Shown: positions 24,330 through 36,740, counted from the first letter of the stretch. The stretch is 64,000 bases of DNA from Halichoerus grypus (GCF_964656455.1 NC_135722.1:87911313-87975312); one strand, 5' to 3'. Numbers and translations: made by a program. Notes: generated from the sequence alone by a model not told the origin.

Positions 24330-24560
24330 GAACCCTACATCCTGGGTTTGAGTCTTTGCTGTGCTGTTGAGTCAGCTGGGGGTGCTCTTCAGTGAACTGC
24401 TTAATGTTGCTGAATCTCACTCTATCTGCAAACTGGAGAGGATCTTAGCATCTCAGGGATGCTGCCAGGTCAAAAGCAGAGGCAAAGCATGTAAAAGTGT
24501 CTACGGTATTACAAAATCCTATCTAGACGAGAATTGTAGCTGCTATTGTAAATGGGTCAC
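24330..24560 (+). mobile_element. MIR SINE fragment
   Basis: 'ctacatcctgggtttgagtctttgctgtgctg', 'aactgcttaatgttgctgaatctcactctatctgcaaactgg' and 'gcaaagcatgtaaaagtgtct...attgtagctgctattgta' follow MIR order. Ends are approximate. Confidence 0.65.
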
Positions 24561-24911
24561 AACTGCTTCCATCCTACTTTATTTTTTAAAGTGCGCTAGC
24601 CTTTGATAAGTAAAGGTCAAGAGAGCACCACTATTTTAACTGGGGCCAATCTGTGACTATAGAATACTTAATTTAAAGGGGCTTAAAGACTGTTATAAAT
24701 TAATTTCTAAAATCAAGTCTTACTTCCTGGGCACAAATAACCCTTTGAGAGTGCAATCATTTTCAAGAGAAAAGCTGGAAGGGTGATTATGTCATTTTAA
24801 AGCAAAAAGGCATTCTAATTTGATAAGTGAATTGAAGAAGCACTAATAGACATCATCTCCTCAACTTCTTTCCTTTGTGCTTGATTCCAGCACCTGCCCT
24901 TTGTGAAGCAC

Positions 24912-24912
<1 letters not shown>

Positions 24913-24954
<42 letters not shown>
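24913..24954 (+). repeat. (AC)21 microsatellite
   Basis: Twenty-one uninterrupted AC units lie here, likely polymorphic. Confidence 0.98.
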
Positions 24955-24956
<2 letters not shown>

Positions 24957-25109
24957 CTGGTGCTCTTGATGTGCTCTGGATTTGTTTGGGGCTATGTGTG
25001 TGTCTTATTCAAACAAGATGGAGCCAGGGTTAAACTGTGTCTTCTCTTTATTTTTCCATTTAATATTTTAAGTAATAAAGATAGCCATTAGAGAAAAAGC
25101 ATGCACGCG

Positions 25110-25192
25110 GGAGAGAGAAAGAGAAAGAGAGAGAGAGAGAGGCAGAGAGAGAGAGGGATATGGGGAGGAGGGTGAAAAGGAAGGAGAGAGAA
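25110..25192 (+). repeat. GA-rich purine tract
   Basis: About 80 bases are nearly all purine (GAGAGAGAAAGAGAAAG...), with a short GGATATGG break. A long polypurine run can adopt triplex (H-DNA) structure, but that is inference. Confidence 0.85.
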
Positions 25193-27338
25193 GCCTGATT
25201 AGCTTTGTCTTGCTAATGCACTTTGTTTTGTGGATGATGGGCCTTTCAGACAGATTCAGACCACCTCACAAGTGGGGAGGCAACACAGAAGCAAGACAGC
25301 TCAAGTGGAAAGCTTTACTGGGGACAAAAGATGCACCTGCAAGCACAGACTTAATGGTCTCTAGAGGCCAGGGCCGATGTTGGGAGATAAATGCCCCAGC
25401 ACCACCTGAATGAGGTCCTGGCAGCGTGTGTTTGCCTGGATACTACAGTTAATTTATTTCCAAAGACGGTGGTTGCCCAGCAAGAGCGAGCTCTTCCTGC
25501 AATAAGCCTGAATAAGCCCAGTGGCATTACAAATGCACGGCCACCTGTATACAAAAGGGCCAAGGGAAGGAAATGGGGTGTGGTAGGTAGAGGCGAGAGG
25601 CTGAAAGCTAAGACCCCTGGAGGAGTAATGAGTTGCTTATCAATGCAGTTCAATTCAGACTTGCTTCTAAATGAAAATCTGTATTTTAAGCCCAATATCA
25701 GATATTCTCTCCTTGGCTCTGTCCCAGAGCCTCACTGGTCACCAGCCAGCTTTAGCCTGTAGAACTAAAGAAACTTTGAAGGATCCCCCTTCCTTCTCCT
25801 TTCCTCCCCTTCCCTTCCTCCATCCTTCCTTTCCTCTTGCCCGCTTCCTTCCAAGAACCAGATCCCTATCTGCAAATGAAATTAACTCGTAAGTACACCA
25901 GATCCAAACAGAGGGACCCTGAATGAAGGCAGAGCCCTCACCTGTGGCCCTAGGACCTCTCTTTAGAAGCCAAGAGCTCAAGAGTCAGGGCTTGACTCCT
26001 CCTGATTTAGTCCTTTTGTTTGACAGGAAACAAAGATTCAGGGCATGAAGTGATTTCCCCAAATGAAGCCAAAGGTGCCCTGACCTCCAGTCTAACGTCT
26101 GTCACTACAATATATTTCTTTCATGATAGACGTCTGCAACATGACATTAAACAGGTCAGCAAGTAAAATGTGGCTTGGATCATAGAATGGTCAATATAAC
26201 TTTAGTTTTCATGGCAAAATCCAAAAAATCTGATTTGGAAAGGAAAAACGGTAGCATAAATAGGACTGGCCCTGGGTGGGGCGGGGGGCGGGGGAGAGGA
26301 AGCAAACGAAACCACAAAAGTTTAAAAGCAGATTCACCATGTCGTATATTCCTTCCCCCACATTTTCTGGTCATCGTCTGATTAGAAATTGCTAACAGTG
26401 AACACAAAGTCCTGTGTAATCAATGGTGTGACCACGGCCAAGACACCCAGGCGTTTTGGGTCTGCTTCCTCCATAACCCGTGAGGATTCTTAATCAAATG
26501 GTCTCTAAGGCTCTTCCCTTAGAAGAGCTTGAAGTTTCTCTGAAAGATTATGCTGTGCTCTACCACATGGTACCCGTATGGAGAACTTCTGCCCTCATTC
26601 ATTCTCTATTAGAGCAGATGGACATTAAAGAAAAAGTAGTAAAGTAGGGAGCCAAGGAAGAGAGCATGCCTGCCATACTCCTATTCGTTCTTCAAGCCTC
26701 CACTCAAAATTCCCCTCCTCCGTGGATTTTCTTTTGCCTTGGGCAGATTTTTTTCACTTAACATTTTTTCTCCCTTAAACCAGGTACCAAGAATTATTCA
26801 CTTGTTTAAATGCCTGGGATCTAACACAGTATCTGGAGCAATAAAACCTCACAATGTTCCATAAATAAGATGCTGAGAAATGCTATTATAGTAAAATACT
26901 CACTAGCAAAAAATCATTTGTTGAGGTTGTTTTCTGTCTCTCTCAACCAAACCAAACCAAACCAACTAGACCAAATCCCCAAATCACCACTTTAAAAATG
27001 ACTTGGCATTGCTAAAATTTGTGAGGGGGAAAAAAAAAACGCTTAAAATGTGGCATTGCAAGAATCCTTAAAAAATCTTCATTTCATTATCTTCAGTGGA
27101 GGAAAGCCCTGACTTACAGCTCTGAAAGGGAGCAGTGAGCTGAGAGCAACCCCTTTTATTCCATGGTGTAACAACTTCAAGTCCTATCTTTTATATGATT
27201 ACAAGATATTTAAAAACCTTGCTCTGTTTTTGCAGCTAGAGCAAGTGGGATAAGCTTTGGTTTCTTGCCTTGTATGCTAGAAAAAACAAGAGATTTGGTG
27301 CTTGAAAATTAACAGAGGGAAACCTCAATAAATTCAGT

Positions 27339-27832
27339 TGAGAGGCCAGAAAGGGGAACCCAGAGGAGGGTCACTACCACTCAAATGCCAGCTGCAGGAA
27401 GAACTGTCAATTACAGACTTCAACAGATGTGTCAATTACCTACCACAACAGAGGACTCTCCAGCAGGAAAGAATCATGAATTACAGGCCCCCAACAGGGA
27501 AAGATGTACCTTGCATCTGTCCTATAAGAAATCCACTACCCCTGCATCTCAGCCAATGAGACAAGCCAGCACCCTGAGCTCTTAAACTTTTCTCCAGTGG
27601 ACTTCCATTCAAACAACTCCTCCCAACTTCCTCCATCTCCTCCATAAAATGATGTTCCTCTCCTTTGTTTGCTGGGCTTACCTATGGTTTTGCCATAGCT
27701 TGTTTATCCAGAATTCCTATTCTTTGTTATTTCCAAATAAACCCATTTTTTTCCTCGTAAAATAACCACCTGTTCTATTTTTATGGTTAATGGTGCACAG
27801 AGTTGGGGTTGCCCGAACCAGTTGTAACAGCA
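27339..27832 (+). mobile_element. Possible old retroviral-type solo LTR beside exon 5
   Basis: A stretch of about 490 bases begins TGAGAGGCCAGAAAGGG. It has a TATA-like CCATAAAATGATG (about 27642) and an AATAAA signal in CCAAATAAACCC (about 27732). It ends in a U5-like segment with a T/C-rich tract and TTGTAACA. This layout fits an ERV1-type LTR, but I cannot assign a family and see no clean target duplication. No gag, pol or env frame is attached. It ends only about 50 bases from the exon 5 donor. It could instead be unique intron sequence. Confidence 0.4.
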
Positions 27833-27885
27833 CGAAATGGTGCCAAGCCTGGGATTGAAGAAAATGCATGAGAGAACAGACTCAC

Positions 27886-27951
27886 CTTCTTTGACACTCA
27901 GTCGTGAGGATTGGTCTGTGTGGGAGGTTGTGTTATAGGCCAGCAGTGAAC
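27886..27951 (-). CDS. FLI1: FLI1 exon 5 (just after the Pointed domain)
   Basis: This 66-base exon has its acceptor AG at 27953-27952 (GCCTTGCAG) and donor GT at 27885-27884 (GTGAGTCTG). It completes Ser197 and encodes SLLAYNTTSHTDQSSRLSVK, then Glu218 and the first base of Asp219. It supplies the end of the Pointed fold and the start of the linker. The peptide is identical to the human protein as I recall it. Like exon 7 it begins with GT directly after AG, and phase 1 joins it to exons 4 and 6. Its length is a multiple of three, so skipping it would keep the frame, as is also true of exons 4, 6, 7 and 8. Confidence 0.97.
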
Positions 27952-28324
27952 CTGCAAGGCAAAGCAGAAGCCGGTTATAACAAGACGTTCTTCTGAGATC
28001 AAAGGTAGAAGATGGGATGAGAAAGGATGGGGGGGTAGGGAAGAGGGACAGATGGCTCCTTGAGAGAAAGAAAGAGTTACTGGAATCCATCTTGGGGGGA
28101 ATGTACTGGATTCCTGGAGTTCCCGTCAGAGTAAGTTAGGGCAGAATACTTGCGGGTGGGACACACACAGCCCTGCCCCCAGCAGCCACGTTTACGATTC
28201 CGAAGTTCTTGGACATCCACGCCATGTCATGCAGGAGCAAGGACGGGGGGTCTCGCTCTGTGACCATGGGTGAGTCTAGATCTTGATTTCTTCAGCCGAA
28301 AAATGAAGGAGTTAAACTACAGCC

Positions 28325-28490
28325 CGAGTTGGTGAGCTTTTCTTATAAAGACCAGATAGTAAATATTTTAGGCTTTGTGGGTTAAATACAGTTTCTGTTG
28401 CACATTCTTCTTTGTTTTTGTTTTGTTTTGTCCGTGGGCCAGAGTTGGCCAGATTCGGGCAGGTTTGGCCTGCAGTTTGTAGTTCTACCC
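28325..28490 (+). mobile_element. hAT-type DNA transposon fragment
   Basis: 'ataaagaccagatagtaaatattttaggctttgtgggttaaatacagtttctgttgcacattctt' and 'ggccagagttggccagattcgggcaggtttggcctgcagtttgtagttctaccc' match the halves of a common mammalian hAT (Charlie-like) element. The middle is replaced by a short TTTTG repeat. The exact family is not assigned. Confidence 0.6.
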
Positions 28491-29433
28491 ACCCTGGAGG
28501 AGAAGCTACGCAATTCCGGCCTGCTAGGATACCCTGTGGGTTCACGGGCAGGTCCTTTTACTGGTGCGTGAGGTGCTTGGATATTATTCGCTGTCGGTGG
28601 AGGGGAGTGTTGGGAAGGGGCAGGGGTGGCCGGAGTTCCAGTAGCAACTCTTGGCCTTCCTCTGCAAACGTCTAAGAGAATACAACTGAATGCGAGGCAT
28701 GCTACACTGAATTTTCTGTCATCCCAGAAGGCTGCTGTGCAGTCTCTTAAAATTAAACTTGAAGGCGTAACTACTCATTCCACACCCTAGTCTAGGCATT
28801 TTCAGGGATGATAGTTTTTTTTCTGCTGCATGTAAAAATTCCCCCTTGCCCCTAAAACTAAGCTCGTTCCTTAGTTTCAAAAGAACTCAGGAATTTTGTT
28901 TTATAAAACGTAGGCATTTTTGCAGTTCTCCTTGAGGTTCTCCGGAAGCAGGGGGGACCTCTGAAGGGCTTTCAAAGACCAGGGCTGGAATATGCTTTTA
29001 CAGCACACGTGATAAGCCTGCCAGAGGTGCTTGAGGCTGGGGAAGTCTTTGAAAATTTTCCCTTCTCTCTGCAGACGGGTGGCTGACTTGGGTGCCAGGG
29101 CTGAGGACAGGGGATGGGCTGTCAGACGCTCCTATTTTTAGTCTGCAGTCATGGCAGGGACGCCGGAGCGGAGCTGCTTGCTGCCTCACCCAGCTGTGGG
29201 CGTTTGGTTGTGTGCCTCAGAGAAAATGTGTCCCTTCCAGGCCAGGCAACGAGGAAGGGAATTGTATAAGAATCCCCCAACTGCCCGGCACTGATGGCTT
29301 CTGGCTTGGGCGACTGTCACTGCTAGCCCCGAGAAGGGCTCCAAACAAAAAAGAGGAGGGGTGGAGGTGGTATTGAGACCAAATACGCCAAAGCATGGAC
29401 ACATGCAGACTGTTTTAGAAATGAGCCAGTCTT

Positions 29434-29615
29434 GGGCGCCTGGGTGGCTCAGATGGTTAAGCATCTGCCTTCGGCTCAGGTCATGATCCCAGGGTCTTGG
29501 GATCGAGCCCTGCATCGCATCGGGCTCTCTACTCAGTTGGGAGCCGGCTTCTCTGTCTCCCTCCACCCCTCCCCCCTGCTCTGTTCTCTCTCAAATAAAT
29601 AAAATCTTAAAAAAA
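29434..29615 (+). mobile_element. CAN-SINE
   Basis: The head (GGGCGCCTGGGTGGCTCAGA), GGTCATGATCCCAGGGTCTT/GATCGAGCCCTGC box, CT-rich middle and AATAAATAAAATCTTAAAAAAA tail are clear. A small CATCG duplication is present ('gcatcgcatcggg'). Flanks 'atgagccagtctt' and 'acgagacagtcac' suggest a decayed target duplication. Confidence 0.95.
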
Positions 29616-29749
29616 TAGACACGAGACAGTCACGTGCATGTAATATCCCGAAAACCAGATGCATTTGGTTAGTCCAGTCTCAAAAATACCAAGGACCAAG
29701 TGAAGCCGGGACAACCTTATTTCATTATAGTTATTATGCAAATGAGAGT

Positions 29750-29965
29750 TGAAAGTTAGACCTGCCTCTTACCACTGACTAGCTTTGTGACCTCCATCAA
29801 TTTACCTAATCTCGCTAAGCCCCAGGCTCCTTATATACAAAATGGGCTAATAATAACATCCACTTAACACGGTTGTTGCGAGGATTGAATAAAATAATAC
29901 GTGTCAAGTGCTCAAAAAAGATCTTGGTTGCTAGTGAGTATGCAGTAAATGCTAGCTGTTATCAT
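29750..29965 (+). mobile_element. MIR SINE, near full length
   Basis: 'gacctgcctcttaccactgactagctttgtgacctccatcaatttacctaatctcgctaagccccaggctcc', 'atacaaaatgggctaataataacatcc', 'cggttgttgcgaggattgaataaaataatacgtg' and 'gtaaatgctagctgttatcattac' give the MIR consensus from end to end. Confidence 0.85.
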
Positions 29966-30283
29966 TACTATTTTTACATCCTATCTCCCACAGACGCCAC
30001 AATGACATACAATAAACCCTTTATAAAAGAGCTTGCTGAGCGTTCGTCGTGTCCTCTGGACCTGGAGTTATGAATGGGTTCTGCTGCAATAAGAAATAAT
30101 CCTCCATGACTGGAAGGAGGTTAAGAAATAGAACCAAACGTTCCAAGGGAATAGAAAAATAAAAGTCTCAGCAGTAAGACCAAGAATGTCTGCCTCTCTG
30201 TCCCTGACATTCTCTCCCTCAGGCTGAAACCTCACGGCTGGAGCAAATAAAGAAAAATGATGGTCTCAGAGGAGCAAACTGCC

Positions 30284-30334
30284 TGAGTCATTAGTGCAGA
30301 TTTAGCTGAGAGCACGAAGCTTAGATAAACCACA
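30284..30334 (+). promoter_or_regulatory. Candidate enhancer motif cluster (AP-1, GATA, RUNX)
   Basis: TGAGTCA (AP-1) at 30284-30290, AGATAA (GATA) at 30323-30328 and AACCACA (RUNX, complement of TGTGGTT) at 30328-30334 fall within 51 bases. The GATA and RUNX motifs overlap by one base. These factor families act in megakaryocytes, where FLI1 works, so an intronic enhancer is plausible. Motifs alone are weak evidence and conservation is unchecked. Confidence 0.25.
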
Positions 30335-30829
30335 TTTATTAAATTTTCCCCTTGCTGAAAGTTCTTCTTTGGGCACATATGAATTCCACAGGAAACTCCC
30401 AGAAAGCCAAGAGAAAGGGTCGTTTGACCCCTGCAAAGCTTGCATGAAATACATATTTCATGGTAACCTAGGAAAAGGATTTCGCCCTGAAGACCGTTTT
30501 TGGTTCAAGTTTCACTCCTGGAAGGAGGGGCTGGTTAGGAGCATCTGGCCTCCTTCCCAAGGGACCAACATCCCCTTCTCTTCTCCGAGTTTTATTTGAC
30601 AAGTTCTTCAGGCTAACAGAGGATGGCACAGCACACGCTTTTCTTACGGGAATTTGTTCTGATACAAGAAGGTCCTTCCTGGAGTCTGGCCTCCCACTCG
30701 GTGGCTCTGGATTTTCTTCTCCCGCTTTCAGGCTCCTTCTGTGCAGGGCTAATGTGAATCCTAATCTTCCCTGACACCATCCTGTCCGAGCGAACAGGCT
30801 GTGATGGGCAGAGGGAAGCCAACACTCCT

Positions 30830-31010
30830 GAATGCAGGAAGCACCAGACGCTTTATATCTAGTCTCTCACTTAATCCTTACCCGAGCCCTGTGAAACCAG
30901 TATCATGTGCTTCTCCTTTTACAAATGAGAACATCAGCATTCAGAGAAGTCAAGTAATCTGCTCAGGGTCACACAGCCAGAAAGCCCAGGAAGCAAGATT
31001 CCCATTCTTG
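30830..31010 (-). mobile_element. MIR SINE fragment
   Basis: In reverse orientation: 'ttatatctagtctctcacttaatccttacccgagccctgtgaaaccagtatcatgtgcttctccttttacaaatgagaacatcagcattcagagaagtcaagtaatctgctcagggtcacacagcc'. This is a good match to the MIR reverse complement. Confidence 0.82.
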
Positions 31011-31335
31011 TCTATCTGCAAAACCTGTTCTCGGTCTAGCAGACCCCGCGGTCCTCAGGCTAAATCTAAGAAACAGACAAAACTCACGTATGGTGTTGGG
31101 AATCAAGACAGTGGTTACCTTTGGGGAGGAAGAAGGGGAGGTGACGGAGAAAGGGTACAAGGGGGCTTCTGATCTCTTCCTTGACCTTGACCTGGGGGTG
31201 CTCATACAAGGGAATGGATTCCCTTTGTGATAGTTTCTTGGGTTGTGCATTTATGATTCTTGCTTGACTCTGTATACTTCCATTAAAATGTGTATTTATT
31301 TGCTTATTTACTGTTATTAATGTTTGCATGCAGGG

Positions 31336-31461
31336 ATATATATATATACACACACACACTAGTGTATATATACATATGTGTATATATATACACACATATA
31401 CATACAGATACGGGTATGTACATATACACATACATATATGTGTGTCTGTATATGTATTTAT
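31336..31461 (+). repeat. Imperfect (TA)n/(CA)n/(TG)n microsatellite
   Basis: About 125 bases of alternating purine-pyrimidine sequence mix TATATA, CACACA and ACATAC units with several local palindromes. The tyrosine/isoleucine-rich frames on both strands are artefacts of it. Confidence 0.93.
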
Positions 31462-31816
31462 CTGCTAATTTGGGGCCCCGAAAAGCACGAAGTGGCCGCT
31501 GCTGAGAATGGAGTGCCCCCCCAACAAGTTGAAAGCATAAGGAAAAAATAATTTTCCATTTTGGAGTCCATCCGTCACGGGATATTGTATTAGGGATCTG
31601 AAAGAAGATGGAAATGAAGAGTGAAGCTCTGCAGGTGTGAAGCAGAGCCCCAACAATGGGGCTTTCTTCAGCGCTCCAGTCCCCCAGCCTAACCTGCTCT
31701 TCATCTGGGACACCTGGAGCAGGGGAGACAAGGGTCTGGCCCATGCCAAAGCCTTTGTCTCCTGCCCCGCAGCCTACTGACTGTGGGTCTCCCTTTCTCT
31801 GGGCTGCAGTGAGCAG

Positions 31817-31862
31817 CGGCGGGGGTCGGGGGTGGGGTGGGGGGGTGGGAGGAGGGAGCAGG
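31817..31862 (+). repeat. G-run tract with G-quadruplex potential
   Basis: At least six runs of three or more G are separated by one to three bases (cggcgggggtcgggggtgg, then further G runs to 31862). The G-rich strand is the plus strand, which is the transcription template for FLI1. Structure formation is inference. Confidence 0.75.
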
Positions 31863-33831
31863 GAAATAAGGCTCTATGTTCCAACCATAGACCCGGCTGA
31901 CTACAGAGTCCAGGGGAAATCTGGCCTTTTGTTGTGCCCAGATCCTGTGCTCTTTTACTGGTCAGACCCTGGCCTGGAAGGGATAATACCTCACCAGCTT
32001 AATTGCCAGGACCCATCACCTTTGCCCGGCCCTCTGAGGCTGCCGGGGGGAATGCCACAGAATGCAAAATGTGTTTTCCATTAAGTTTAAATTAAAAATG
32101 GGAATCAAGATAGATACCTTTTCTGTAGTCTCCCTGTCACGCAATATATTTCTTTCTCTGGTGCCACCACAATTGAAAAACACAGGGTCTTAGTATTTTT
32201 CACAGGTCAGACTCAGAAACACTCATGGAGCACAACTTTTTGTAAAATGAAAAAAGACTCTTCTTCCTTCTGCCTCTGGATGCTCCAAGCCCAGGACCTT
32301 CTGGGTTCCCAGAAACCCCAAACTACCCCCCCCCCAAGAATGAACTGCCAATCCGGACAGCTGTCACTTCCTCTGGGGTCCGGCCCCACTGTGCCTTGTG
32401 ATGGCCCAATCTCACTTCCCTCAGCCCTCCGACGGTAAATACGGCTCCTGCCAACCGGGGTGTGCCTGACAGAGATACTGGCCGGGCCGCCGGTCAGCTC
32501 CAGGGTGTGGGGCGGTGCCGGGAAGAGAGAAGGACAGGGTTAGTGTGGTGATAGGTTTGGCTTTAATCTGCCTCATTCCAGGAGGCCACGGGGAAGTTTC
32601 GGAAAGCTTTTATCTCTTGGTACAAATGAACACAGAACATGCTGTGGGGAAAGTGGCCTGGCCCTCCACAGGAAAGCCCCAGGGGACAGAAGGGAGCTTA
32701 GCTCGAGGTCTGTCTCGGGTCCTCTCACGTCCGAGCATGAGGCTGTGGGCCTGGCTGCAGACTGAGACTTAAGAGGCCTGGGTCTTAGCTACCAGGCTGC
32801 TCTCCACTGGCTGTGTATGCCTTTGAACCAGTTTCTAAAGCCCTCCAGACCTCAGTTGCTTTGGCTTTAAAATGGGGATTAGACATGGTTGTCCACGTGG
32901 TGTCCACAAGGGGGCGTCCTGCCCATGTGCTGTGAATGCACGCCTGAGCTCTGGTGTCCCTGGGAGACTCCAGAATCATCCCAAGTACTATGGGCATCCT
33001 CCCTGGGCCCCGCCCTCACCAACCTCCTCCAGGGTGGGTGAAGTTACAAAGGGCGGGTGTAGATGGTATGGCCATTCTATCTGGGACTGCTGAAAAGCCA
33101 AGGTACGGAGCATAGGCACCTCCAAGGGGGGCAGATAAATCCTAGCATGTCAGGCCATTGAGACAGGGCATAGGGGCACTCAGGACATTGCTATTTTTTC
33201 TCCTCCCTGGAAAATAACATTTTAAAATTTAAGTTTGCTATTTAACATTTAAAGGTAGCACTCGCCTCCAAGGCAACCCAAATCAATACTCAAGCACCGT
33301 TTGTGAAAGTGTGAATTGGATGCCCGAGCTTCTTATCCTACAAGGTTTCCCTTTTTTCTACGGAAGTCCAGAAAGATCAGATACTCTGGAGGGACGAGAG
33401 GGCCTCCAATGTTCTTCCGTTGACTTTCCTTAGCCCTAAGCACCTCCTCCAACTGTGTCGAGGAACTCAGCTCTTTTCTTTTCACCTCTTGCCAAAGTGG
33501 ACGTGTTTGAACCCCAACCCCCTCCTCGACAAAAGGACAGATGACAAAGCACAAGGAATTAGCACCCCTTTCCCCTGCCTCAACTCAGCTGCCCCAGCCT
33601 CTGTCCCCAAAGCACTGGCCTCCCTGCCTCAGCACAAAACATCCGCTGGAAGTAAGTCTGGAAAAACAATAAAGTGTTTGAAGGCAGGGAGTTCCCATCC
33701 TGAGAGCAGACAGCCCCCAGGCACATGGCCTGCGGGCAGGGGTCTCAGCTGGCTAACTGCCACCCAACACAGAGGGTCCCAGAGGCTACCATGCGAAGCT
33801 AGACACCAGTTGAAAAGAAGCATGAATCAAG

Positions 33832-33846
33832 TTTTTTTTTTTTTTC
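33832..33846 (+). repeat. Poly-T tract
   Basis: A run of 15 T lies in intron 4 with no recognised retroposon body. Confidence 0.75.
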
Positions 33847-34911
33847 CATGAAAGTGGATCATTTTAAGTCTAGGTTCCTCAAAAGGCCTTTAGACTATGA
33901 CAGTACTGTGCTGGGGCACGTTTTTTCTTGAACCTTTGCACAGGATTTTAATTTTTGCCTCTGCAGGCAAACATGGTTTTTATATCAACGCTCTCGGAGC
34001 ACTTTATATTCAGCTGTTTCGTTCAACATTGTATCACATATGTACTTTGTTCCATCTCCTCTCCACCCTGGAAATTTGCTCCACTAATTAGCTCCTCTCT
34101 GGAAACTTCATATTTTTATTGCTTTGGGGCTTCTTCCTCAATATCTACAAATATTTTTAAAAAAAGAAAGAAGGAAAGCTGCAGCAACGCATACTTTTTC
34201 TTGCCCTGTTGCGTGTACCCCCGAAACACCAATCCTCCGGCCTCCACTGCTTCGCCACCTGCTCACTCCTTTGCCCTTTAGTCACCTGTGTCCCTCCGTC
34301 ATGGTTACACGGACACCCCTATCAAATGACTAGGCCTTTGGGGCAGGTTCTGGTCTCACTTCAGGGTCTGTGGCTTGGGTTCTTCGGTGGTAGGAAATCC
34401 TAGCTGGGACTTGAGGGGTTAATGGACCTGCCAGAAAGCAGGCCTGGGAAATCACATGGCATGAATGCCTCTCCTGCACGTCAAGTCAGAATGTGCTCGA
34501 ACATCTCCCCAACAAAGGTATCTGCCATGGAGCCCCAAACCACTGGTCCCTTAAAGTGTTCGGACATGCTGTCCCTGGTGCTGCTGGCCCTCTCTTCTCC
34601 CACAAAGGAAGTAAAGGGGCCAGTGATTCTGGACCACTGATGCCTGAAGAAGCCGAAAAGCAGGCTTCATGGGCGTTCTTGCTCTGCCGGTCTCTGCTTC
34701 TCTCGCCCAGCTTCTGTCGCTCACTCCCACCCCCGGCCCTGCCTGGCTAGCATCGTGGCAGGACTCTGTGCAAAGAATCTTTTTTAAAAAAATTCCGTAA
34801 AAACGTGAAAGCTGAGAAATACCGATCATTAGAAAATGTTAATTCTCCAAAGCTCAGGAAAAACTGGGTAGAGAATCGCCCCCTTTTCTGAACTTGTTGT
34901 TTCTTGGGCTG

Positions 34912-34944
34912 ACCTCATGTTGCAGCAAGACTCAGACATGAGGT
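34912..34944 (+). repeat. 9-base inverted repeat
   Basis: ACCTCATGT (34912-34920) and ACATGAGGT (34936-34944) are exact reverse complements around a 15-base spacer that includes ACTCAG. Function is unknown. Confidence 0.8.
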
Positions 34945-36261
34945 AACTGCTCTGGTGTTAACATATACTGCATCATCCACACTCTCTCACTGGCTACCAG
35001 ACGCCTCGGAGAGGTGACCAGAGAGCCCGGAGGCGCCAGTGGAAACTTCCAAAGGCATTTTTAAAATTTTTAAATTTTATAACCAGCGTGTGTTTCTCCC
35101 ACATCATGCACCGCTGTAGAATGAGGCAGAAGGTTACAGAGACGGTGACTCTGAAGACCCACTGAAAGATGGGGAGCGAAAGAAGAACTAACCAACCCGG
35201 AGCCCAGGAGGCCAGGAAAGCAGCCTGTAGGCAGTATTCAAAGATCTCGGCTTGGAAAGCGCTTGAAAATCATCACGCTCCTTCATTCCAAAGCTTAACT
35301 CCTGCAAGATGCCAGGCAGCCTCGGCTACGGACAGCATCCTGATGTTGCCCGTCTCTCCCTGCTCAGGGCTGTTACAAAGCTTCCTTGTAGAAAGAGCCC
35401 ACATCTGTCTTCCTGCAGCTTCAACTCCCTGATCTCAGTCCGATCTTTTCTGGCCACAGACAAATCCTTCAATACTTGGGGTCATTGATATACCACTGGG
35501 CCTGGATCTCTGGTGAAGCGTTGGGGCTGAGGTTATTAGCATGCCTGAAACAATTCTGTTCCTATCTCTGTGTATGTTTAAGACCAAATGAAATTCACAT
35601 GAAATTGATGGGAGCTTGGTGCCTGAGAACTCTCATACTGGATAAATCTTTTGAGCGATGACATATTTTCTTTCATAAAATCTTGTCCGAAGCTCTTTTC
35701 CTTCTTGCTGTGCCGGAAGAAAGTGTCCCAGAGACCCTCCCACGCCCAGAACCTCTGCTGTGCTCCCTGTTTGGCTAGCAAGGGTGTGTAGCTAGCAGCC
35801 GGCAAAGGTGGGGTTCGGGTGCGCCAGAGTGACCCCAAGAATAAGAGGAAGTTAATGTGTAAATTTTCAAAACCTTAAATCCTAAATCCATGGATCTAGA
35901 GTTTACTGGAGGAACTTTAAATCATTGGGCAGGAAAATCCCAGCCAGGGTATCCATCTATTTATAATTACAGGGCAAGGCAGTTTCTGGAAAGGGATTCT
36001 CATGGAAACAGAATGACTACACTCTGGCAGACCCCACTGGGTCACAGCTCCCTACTTTTTCTCCGTTCCTTACTGTGTTTCCCTTGACACTACAGGACTG
36101 GGTCAGCCCCCTTGCAGAATCTGTAGGAGCCAAAGTGACCGTGGCAACCTCACAGGCCCGGAGGTGGGTCTCCTGCAGCACCTGCCCAGCCTAACCTGAC
36201 TGTGGGGGGTGGGGGGGGAGGAACCAGTTTCCTCTTCCTGGATTGGCTGCATGGGAAATCA

Positions 36262-36594
<333 letters not shown>

Positions 36595-36740
36595 TTAGCA
36601 AGGGCTTGGCCGGCCAGGACCCCCTCCCCTTCACGAAGGCTGGGTAGACCCTCTCTCTCCCCCTCCCTCCCTCTCCTCCTCCCCCCTGCACCTGTCTGGC
36701 TCCCTCTCCCCCTCTGTCCCCCAGTGGGAAAGTGGGTTCC

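Noticed and set aside
29186..29566. 126-codon minus-strand frame
   Set aside because: Its first part is the reverse of the CAN-SINE at 29434-29615, and the remainder shows no similarity I recognise.
31084..31744. Tyr/Ile/Cys-rich frames on both strands
   Set aside because: They are translations of the TA/CA/TG microsatellite at 31336-31461.
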